A stretch of DNA of 64,000 bases, from the IMG/VR virus record IMGVR_UViG_3300011445_000018, positions 1 through 64,000 of that record; one strand, written 5' to 3'. Shown here in pieces: positions 58,891 to 64,000 of this stretch; the first letter of the stretch is position 1, and each line of letters starts with the position of its first letter. Both the position numbers and the translations under genes were made by a program. The DNA is from a virus. Under the pieces are notes generated by a model. The model was not told where the DNA came from. It ran no database searches and was given only the letters and a program-made list of their open reading frames with translations.

Positions 58891-59156
58891 ACATCTAACT
58901 CCTTAACCAAATTATATACTTGTTTATATGTACCATTGTCATTGAAATCAACAATATTATCATCAATCCTTCTTTTAATTTTAACACCAACTTCTAATCG
59001 TTCATTTTCGTTAGGGTAGCACTTAAACATTGCACCCAATAGACACCAGCTAACAGCTTCATTACCACGTAACCTAGAGGTTTCACCATTGATATCTCGG
59101 GCCATAACCTCTTGCGTCCAGCGTTCAGGTCTATTAAGTAACTCATGTATTTTCAT
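58887..59156 (-). CDS. DUF6197-like protein, paralogue 4
   Basis: 89 residues: RPERWTQEVMARDING, SWCLLGAMFKCY, FNDNGTYKQVYNLVKELDV. Same core as paralogues 1-3. ATGA overlap with the deoxyribosyltransferase-like gene. Confidence 0.6.
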   Translation of the reverse strand: MKIHELLNRPERWTQEVMARDINGETSRLRGNEAVSWCLLGAMFKCYPNENERLEVGVKIKRRIDDNIVDFNDNGTYKQVYNLVKELDV

Positions 59157-59394
59157 CGCAACCTGCCCTATTTGTTAATTTTACACGTTTGAGTGCTGGA
59201 TAGTCCGGTGGTAACACACCCATTATATCTTCAAGAATGCTCTTTTGTTCGTTATGGGACATATTAACTTCAAGAGCACGTAACACATACCCTATCAAAT
59301 GGCCCAGGTATTTACCACCTTGTGTTGTGGTACATTCGTACATGCGATCGCTTTCGTTATCACTAATCATTTCAACTGTTAGCCTGTATCTCAT
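59143..59394 (-). CDS. Hypothetical protein
   Basis: 83 residues; alpha/beta sequence with YRLTVEMISDNESDRMYEC and a helix LIGYVLRALEVNMSHNEQKS. Overlaps the ligase gene by 23 bp. Unknown. Confidence 0.5.
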   Translation of the reverse strand: MRYRLTVEMISDNESDRMYECTTTQGGKYLGHLIGYVLRALEVNMSHNEQKSILEDIMGVLPPDYPALKRVKLTNRAGCDENT

Positions 59395-60358
59395 ATGCTA
59401 TTTTCCTATGATATCGAGCTTTTAATGGTATACCGTCTTTGCTCAACTCTGTATATCTAAAGGTTACTTGATCCCCTATCTTAAAAAATCCTATTTCGCG
59501 TTCAGCGTCCGTGAATCCACTAAGCTCGAAAGCTTTCGTTTGCCATTGGACCTTTAACGCTCCTATTAATCCTAGTAGCTTACCTTTGCCTTCGGTCCAA
59601 CCAGTGATCGTTGCTTCGCTATCTAATAATTTCTTTACTTTTAATAAATCGCCCGTTCGCTTGGGTATCCACAGCGAACTAGGATTACGTATTATCAATC
59701 CTTCACCACCTAGATCGGTTATTTGTTCAAGCATCTCATCAAGCTTAGCGATCGCAGCGTCCGTTGTACCAGGTAACCGGCTCTGTTTGTGCAAGATAAC
59801 ATGTTTAGTGTTAACAAATGATGCAAGCCTTGGTAATATACTATAGAACGGTAACGCTGGTGCATCGTTCGAGCGTTTAGCACTCACGTAATCACGTAGA
59901 TCGGGAATTTCGAGCCTGAAATTGGGATTATTAACACGACCAGCACTAAACATTATCATATCCGATGGACTGTCGAAAACCATATATCGCACGTTGTGCC
60001 AGCGTTCATCGGGCGAGTGTTGCTTAACGATGCTCATAAGTTCTTGGAACTCTCCCCGATCAAGAAACAATTCCCCATCCAATGGAATTGGCGGTAGCTG
60101 ATCAAGGAACCAATCGGGAGCGTGAATAACTTTAGCGTACCGCGTCCACAGTCCAGTGGAAACTGGTATATTTAACAAGCGATAATCTTTCGCTGTATTA
60201 GCGAACGGAATATCATTGCACGATATTCCACGTGTTATTCCACCATCCCAATACGCTCGCATACCATCGAGCTTTTCACTAACGTACCACCCACCGATAC
60301 CATGTTTCTTTTGGTCAAAATTATGTGCCAACTGAAGGAATTCTCTGTTATTACTCAT
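59372..60358 (-). CDS. ATP-dependent DNA ligase
   Basis: 328 residues from the ATG at 60358 (ATGA overlap); the ATG at 60370 is less likely. Motif I EKLDGMRA at 28-35 with K29 as the adenylation site, IPLDGELFLDRGEF as motif III, EGLIIRNPSS as motif IV and LLKVKK as motif V. Short T7/chlorovirus-like form with an OB domain. It seals nicks in replication or repair. Confidence 0.9.
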   Translation of the reverse strand: MSNNREFLQLAHNFDQKKHGIGGWYVSEKLDGMRAYWDGGITRGISCNDIPFANTAKDYRLLNIPVSTGLWTRYAKVIHAPDWFLDQLPPIPLDGELFLDRGEFQELMSIVKQHSPDERWHNVRYMVFDSPSDMIMFSAGRVNNPNFRLEIPDLRDYVSAKRSNDAPALPFYSILPRLASFVNTKHVILHKQSRLPGTTDAAIAKLDEMLEQITDLGGEGLIIRNPSSLWIPKRTGDLLKVKKLLDSEATITGWTEGKGKLLGLIGALKVQWQTKAFELSGFTDAEREIGFFKIGDQVTFRYTELSKDGIPLKARYHRKIAYEIQANS

Positions 60359-60987
60359 GATTCTATCCATATTTTACAAGCTGTTATTAGTATTGTATCA
60401 GCAGCACGAGCAGCAGCATAAGCATTAGCAGCAGCAGCATAAGCAGCAGCATTAGCAGCAGCATAAGCAGCATCAGCAGCAGCATAAGCAGCATTAGCAG
60501 CACGAGCAGCATCAGCAGCATCAGCAGCAGCAGCAGCAGCATAAGCATCAGCAGCATCAGCATAAGCAGCAGCATAAGCAGCATAAGCAGCAGCATCAGC
60601 AGCATAAGCAGCATAAGCAGCATCAGCTAAAGTTTTTACATTTATACATTGTTGTTTTATTTTTTCATTTGGAGACAATTGACTAATTATTTGTTGTACT
60701 GTTTTAATAATAACATTTTCAATAAATATTTGTTGGCGTTCTTGTGGCCAATCTAATGATCCACCAACAGCTTCTTCTAATTTTAACATCCATTCTGTTC
60801 GTAACTGATCGCTGGACCAGGGACCATCGTTCAATGCACGTATGTCAAATGTACGTGTTAAAGTTGGACTATCTGTCCAAGATATACCCATTTTTACGGA
60901 ACGATATTCCAAGATACAACATTCTCCATCTTCTAAATGTTTGCCTTTGAGAATAACACCATTAAATCGTTCTTGTAATATGTTCAT
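60355..60987 (-). CDS. Protein with Ala-rich low-complexity tail
   Basis: 210 residues. Residues 1-110 form an alpha/beta domain (FNGVILKGKHLEDGECCILE). About 120-200 is Ala with D, N, Y or R every third or fourth residue (AYAADAA-type), encoded by a GCA/GCATAA triplet array on the plus strand. It would be helical. Such repeats vary in length between phages. Unknown function. Confidence 0.55.
   Translation of the reverse strand: MNILQERFNGVILKGKHLEDGECCILEYRSVKMGISWTDSPTLTRTFDIRALNDGPWSSDQLRTEWMLKLEEAVGGSLDWPQERQQIFIENVIIKTVQQIISQLSPNEKIKQQCINVKTLADAAYAAYAADAAAYAAYAAAYADAADAYAAAAAADAADAARAANAAYAAADAAYAAANAAAYAAAANAYAAARAADTILITACKIWIES
60394..60630. repeat. GCA-rich trinucleotide array inside the Ala-rich gene
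   Basis: About 235 bp of GCAGCATAAGCAGCA-type repeats keep codon frame on the minus strand. Slippage would change protein length without breaking frame. Confidence 0.9.
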
Positions 60988-60989
60988 AA

Positions 60990-61175
60990 CTATACCTGTT
61001 TATTCGCTTGATTTTCAAGCTCTTTCTTTGACATGTGCTTGGCAAAGCCGATCTCTTTACCATTTTCATCTACTTCATAAACAACGAATTCGCCTTTTCT
61101 AGCGATATCCGCGTTCCCTGGTACACCCATGTGTCCAACGATCTTAAAGCGTCCTACTATTGTTCCGATGTGCAT
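60990..61175 (-). CDS. Small hypothetical protein
   Basis: 61 residues with HIGTIVGRFKIVGHMGVPGN start and a charged tail. Short beta plus helix. Unknown. Confidence 0.5.
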   Translation of the reverse strand: MHIGTIVGRFKIVGHMGVPGNADIARKGEFVVYEVDENGKEIGFAKHMSKKELENQANKQV

Positions 61176-61534
61176 GCTCTATGCTCCCTGATTTTGTCTG
61201 CTGCGATTTTTCTAGCATGTTCGCTGTTTTTCGCCAAAACATAAATGCCATACTCCGAAGATTTATAATTTTCTACTTTATTTAAACATTCTGATTTTGA
61301 TATAAAGTTTTGACCAATAATATTATTAACAACACCTTCAGAATCAGCCCTACAGTAATAAATATATCCAAATTTTTCACTTGGTATATTTAAAATATAT
61401 TCTTCTATTTGTGGTGGCTCATAATCATCATTCGTTTTTTTAATAAATTGTTCAGCTAGTTCTTTGTCATCGAACACGCCAACAATACCATAATCACTAT
61501 AACTGCCACGCGTAACAATATAAATGTTTTTCAT
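61157..61534 (-). CDS. Conserved phage protein
   Basis: 125 residues from the ATG at 61534 (ATGA overlap); the 61576 start lies in the previous gene. KNIYIVTRGSYSDYGIVGVFDDKELAEQFIKK is a frequent phage beginning, giving an alpha/beta fold with a helical tail. Unknown role. Confidence 0.55.
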   Translation of the reverse strand: MKNIYIVTRGSYSDYGIVGVFDDKELAEQFIKKTNDDYEPPQIEEYILNIPSEKFGYIYYCRADSEGVVNNIIGQNFISKSECLNKVENYKSSEYGIYVLAKNSEHARKIAADKIREHRACTSEQ

Positions 61535-61728
61535 GCTTTTAATAAATTTTCTGTTACACAAGTTTGTGTTTTCCATAACCCTAAAGCGATCTCTACCTCT
61601 TTTTTCAACTGTTGCATTACGTACTGGTGATCCTCGTTATCACCAACAATTGCCACCATTTCCACTCGTTCGGTTTCGTAGTTACCAAGATTCTTAACAC
61701 GTTGATATCTTACTTCTATAATACGCAT
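61531..61728 (-). CDS. Small hypothetical protein
   Basis: 65 residues; strand-rich start (IIEVRYQRVKNLGNYETERV) then a helix. Overlaps the sigma-like gene by 13 bp. Unknown. Confidence 0.5.
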   Translation of the reverse strand: MRIIEVRYQRVKNLGNYETERVEMVAIVGDNEDHQYVMQQLKKEVEIALGLWKTQTCVTENLLKA

Positions 61729-62360
61729 TTCAATCTCTCAAATAATTGCTCTTTGATTTTATGAACATAAGTTGTTGATACACCTGTTTCTTCTGCTATA
61801 TCATTTAATACATACCCTCCCTCTATTATACGGTTAATGATAATACGTTCCATTGGATTACGGATTATTTTCTCAATGAAATCACGAAAGTCCACGGCCC
61901 CTGGTCCATGGTCCTTGTGACCTATTTCATGTGACAGAGTTTGAGATGTCGCTGGATTAGCTTTGCGACCTTTGGTACGTATAACCGATTGGTTATAGTA
62001 ACTTTTACAATAAGCTTTGAGCTTGTTATAGATAGCGGAATTAACATAATTAGTGAATTCCGCTTGCGAGCGTATTGTTCCTTCGTGAACAATACGTGTT
62101 AATTCTAATAGAGCGATACCTATCGCATCATGACGATTGATATACGAACCAGGAAAGCGTTTAGCTATTTTTAACGCAAGTGGAATATAGCTGTGTATTA
62201 TTTGTTCCTTGGTAGCTTTTTGAAATTCTTCAGAACTTATGGAATCATATCTCCGATAGATCCCCGCCACATAATCTTCCTTACTTATGGAGTGAAAATA
62301 GGGACCTGGGGAACATCCCCAGGCCCCTGGCTCGGACAATCTCAAGTCATGATTGCACAA
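61716..62360 (-). CDS. Sigma-70-like transcription factor
   Basis: 214 residues. EQIIHSYIPLALKIAKRF with RHDAIGIALLELTRIV resembles sigma region 2; ERIIINRIIEGGYVLNDIAEETGVSTTYVHKIKEQLFERL resembles region 4 with a helix-turn-helix. A phage sigma could use the non-standard GCGTATA promoters. Located two genes from the right-end promoter. Confidence 0.7.
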   Translation of the reverse strand: MCNHDLRLSEPGAWGCSPGPYFHSISKEDYVAGIYRRYDSISSEEFQKATKEQIIHSYIPLALKIAKRFPGSYINRHDAIGIALLELTRIVHEGTIRSQAEFTNYVNSAIYNKLKAYCKSYYNQSVIRTKGRKANPATSQTLSHEIGHKDHGPGAVDFRDFIEKIIRNPMERIIINRIIEGGYVLNDIAEETGVSTTYVHKIKEQLFERLKCVL

Positions 62361-62381
62361 CGCTATGGGCTGGTTCGCACA

Positions 62382-62564
62382 TCATAGTACCCTTCTCGCT
62401 AAAGATAACAACTCCTGAACTATCATCTCGCCCTGTGGCGTGATAACATTATCATTATCGATCAGATCAGCTAACTGTAGCTTAGCTATCTCATGTCTGT
62501 TAAAGTTAGCAATCGGCATACCGTCATGTATGCCCAGTAAAGTGATAACCATTTTAATTAACAT
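62382..62564 (-). CDS. Small hypothetical protein
   Basis: 60 residues; ATG at 62564 lies in the shared TTTTGTTATGTTAA element and an ATG at 62552 is an alternative. The core (LQLADLIDNDNVITPQGEMIVQ) looks like part of a winged helix. First gene after the right-end promoter. Confidence 0.5.
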   Translation of the reverse strand: MLIKMVITLLGIHDGMPIANFNRHEIAKLQLADLIDNDNVITPQGEMIVQELLSLARRVL

Positions 62565-62581
62565 AACAAAATTTTCCTATC

Positions 62582-62631
62582 GGTGAGTACACTCACCAAA
62601 ACATTATACGCTTTAATTTCGGACAAATCAA
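62582..62631 (-). promoter_or_regulatory. Strong promoter and overlapping palindromic operator
   Basis: Minus strand: TTGATT (62626-62631), 17-bp spacer, TATAAT (62603-62608). Immediately downstream GGTGAGT-GT-ACTCACC (62582-62597) is a 7+2+7 palindrome over the start-site region. TTTTGTTATGTTAATTAAAA follows, matching the parB leader at 920-940. Confidence 0.82.
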
Positions 62632-62649
62632 CCACAAAATGAAACTATT

Positions 62650-63129
62650 TTAATTTGTTATGTTAACTGTTTCACTTAACAATTCTTCTGAAAGCTCGAC
62701 CCAGCGATCAGCGGCACTTTTTAATTCCTTATGTATGCCGCAACTCATAACGATGACTTTTACACCTTTCTCTTTGATGGAGTTAACAAGTGGTATGCAT
62801 TCCTTGTTCGACATGCCTAGTATAAGCGTATCGATTTTACCATTGGTAACTAGATTTATAATGTCAACACAAAGTCCGAAAGACCAACTGTACCATTGAC
62901 CTACCTCCATGTCTTTGTATCTAGGTTCAAAGCCAATATGGTGTAGGTAAGCTATGAACTTCGTGGCATTCTTATTGATCTGTGTGCCATAGGCCGCTGC
63001 ACGAACAATTTCTCCGAAGTCTTTACATTTGGTGTAATATTTTTCGTAATCTAATTTTCTACCAGACCATTTTTTGTTGATACGAAAGAATTGATCCCCA
63101 ATATCAACGAACACCCCAACGCGATTCAT
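62650..63129 (-). CDS. NYN/PIN-like ribonuclease domain protein (LabA type)
   Basis: 159 residues. VGVFVDIGDQFFRI, then DYEKYYTKCKDFGEIVRAAAYG, DIINLVTNGKIDTLILGMSNKECIPLVNSIKEKG matches the NYN/DUF88 fold. Acidic residues D9, D90-ish and D102-ish are candidate metal ligands. May cleave RNA. AAGGA precedes the ATG; a short frame with AGGAGG (63151 to 63104) overlaps its start. Confidence 0.7.
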   Translation of the reverse strand: MNRVGVFVDIGDQFFRINKKWSGRKLDYEKYYTKCKDFGEIVRAAAYGTQINKNATKFIAYLHHIGFEPRYKDMEVGQWYSWSFGLCVDIINLVTNGKIDTLILGMSNKECIPLVNSIKEKGVKVIVMSCGIHKELKSAADRWVELSEELLSETVNITN

Positions 63130-63186
63130 ATTTAGTCCTTAAATAGAACATATATTTAATCCTCCTAAATAGGAGTGGGCCGCATA

Positions 63187-63714
63187 CTATTGCGTTAATT
63201 CTAAATTAACATTCCCTATGCCATAATCGCCTGCTTTTACAACAATTCCATCATTTAATTTACTTATTTTTACAGCTTCATTTTTATCATTTCTTATCGA
63301 CGCTACCTTAATAATATCGTCATTGATAAAAAATGCTTCATTATTAATAAAAGTAAATGAACCATTTTCAAATGTAATATTGTTCACTTGTCCTTTTGCA
63401 GTTCCATTTTGACCATGAAAAATTATATACAAATTAGTATGACAATTGTTAATCTTATACTCACCTATTGACGAAAAGAAAAAGGTTTCAGGTATTTCAT
63501 ATCTACCTCTACCGTTACACTTCTTGCACATAATGATTGTTGGTAACGATTGATAAATACCTGTCTCATTGCAATCATTACAACGCATCATACGTTTGGG
63601 TAATTTTATACCTAAAGATATTAATAACCATCTTTGTTCTTCAATAGTTAAGCTAAAGCCATGTGTATGTTTTTCAATAATTTCGTTTAAATCAATCCTT
63701 ACAATGTTTTGCAT
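63187..63714 (-). CDS. DnaJ-type zinc-finger-bearing protein
   Basis: 175 residues. Two CxxCxGxG-like elements, CNDCNETG and CKKCNGRG, form a DnaJ-like zinc finger at about 45-72. The C-terminal 90 residues are beta-rich. Unknown target. Confidence 0.6.
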   Translation of the reverse strand: MQNIVRIDLNEIIEKHTHGFSLTIEEQRWLLISLGIKLPKRMMRCNDCNETGIYQSLPTIIMCKKCNGRGRYEIPETFFFSSIGEYKINNCHTNLYIIFHGQNGTAKGQVNNITFENGSFTFINNEAFFINDDIIKVASIRNDKNEAVKISKLNDGIVVKAGDYGIGNVNLELTQ

Positions 63715-64000
63715 ACTAGTACATCACTTTCAAAGCCAGCTGCGTTCTTATGTCCACCACCACCGAAAGATTTAGCGATCTCGCTAACATCCACATCAGT
63801 CCTTGAACGCAGGCTATACTGATATTTGTTATCTGAACGATAGAACCACGCCAGACCATAGCCGCTAGGATGCATTTTCGCTAGCTTACCAGCTATCTCG
63901 CTGAAGTTAACAGTGCTATTAACACAGAGGCATCTGTAACCATTACCAAAGGACATTTCCACGGCATGTTCAACAGCGTTATCAACCTGTTGATCTATTT
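63699..64000 (-). CDS. DHH-family phosphoesterase, C-terminal part
   Basis: The frame stays open to the right edge, so the N-terminus and the DHH catalytic core are outside. The visible end has YQYSLRSRTDVDVSEIAKSF and GGGGHKNAAG, the DHHA1 substrate-binding box. Family members hydrolyse short oligonucleotides or cyclic dinucleotides. Overlaps the next gene by 16 bp. Confidence 0.8.
   Translation of the reverse strand, partial: IDQQVDNAVEHAVEMSFGNGYRCLCVNSTVNFSEIAGKLAKMHPSGYGLAWFYRSDNKYQYSLRSRTDVDVSEIAKSFGGGGHKNAAGFESDVLVCKTL

Noticed and set aside
60387-60623. Leu/Met-rich 78-codon minus-strand frame
   Set aside because: Another frame of the Ala triplet array; composition follows from GCA repeats and there is no ribosome site.
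1-64000. Integrase, attachment site or insertion sequence
   Set aside because: No recombinase catalytic pattern, transposase, or target duplication was seen.

Overview
The window is the interior of a tailed dsDNA phage genome, probably a siphovirus. It carries a GpA-type terminase, a DUF4055-like portal, a P22/HK97-fold coat protein with scaffold, a tail assembly chaperone pair made by -1 frameshifting, and a TP901-type tape measure of about 1382 residues. I see no tail sheath gene. Genes run off both edges (a ParB-like gene on the left, a DHH phosphoesterase on the right), so the genome is longer than 64 kb. Base composition is AT-rich with a few GC-rich patches. A secreted G8/beta-helix protein, a sulfotransferase and a signal-peptide protein with a proline-rich linker are reminiscent of Planctomycetota gene content, but the host is only a guess.

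Layout. (1) 1-825, minus: ParB-like gene. (2) 826-1164: divergent promoter region built on a 41-bp imperfect inverted repeat. (3) 1165-5348, plus: primase-helicase (AEP + SF3), two small genes, a P-loop nucleotide kinase, and a DEDD-exonuclease homologue that has lost its catalytic residues. (4) 5345-40690, minus: one long virion operon transcribed leftwards: secreted protein, papain-like protease homologue, small genes, terminase, portal, a 12-kb block of fibre, beta-helix and repeat proteins that includes a sulfotransferase, then connector, scaffold, coat, tail tube, chaperones, tape measure, tail tip and a holin-like protein. (5) 40691-42047: non-coding region with palindromes, two long hairpins and a heptamer array. 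(6) 42048-47471, plus: an array of small genes and structured RNAs. Most units start with a conserved AGCAACCATCCC motif, and five of them are closed by long-range inverted repeats of 22-26 nt. A strong terminator ends the array. (7) 47643-64000, minus: densely overlapping early/accessory genes: small zinc-ribbon proteins, DUF932, a PD-(D/E)XK nuclease, pyrE, thyX, a nucleoside deoxyribosyltransferase-like protein, an ATP-dependent DNA ligase, a sigma-like factor, a NYN nuclease, and four paralogues of a DUF6197-like family.

How the parts fit. Regions 3 and 7 supply DNA replication and nucleotide metabolism (primase-helicase, ligase, ThyX, OPRTase, nucleotide kinase, deoxyribosyltransferase). 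Region 4 builds and fills the particle. A recurring promoter core (GCGTATA) followed in three of four cases by TTTGTTATGTTAA lies upstream of the parB, primase, virion and right-hand early units, and a sigma-like factor is encoded just downstream of one of them. The most unusual part is region 6. Each stem is unique to its unit and carries G-U compatible changes, which points to RNA folding or processing of individual gene cassettes rather than to copies of one mobile element.
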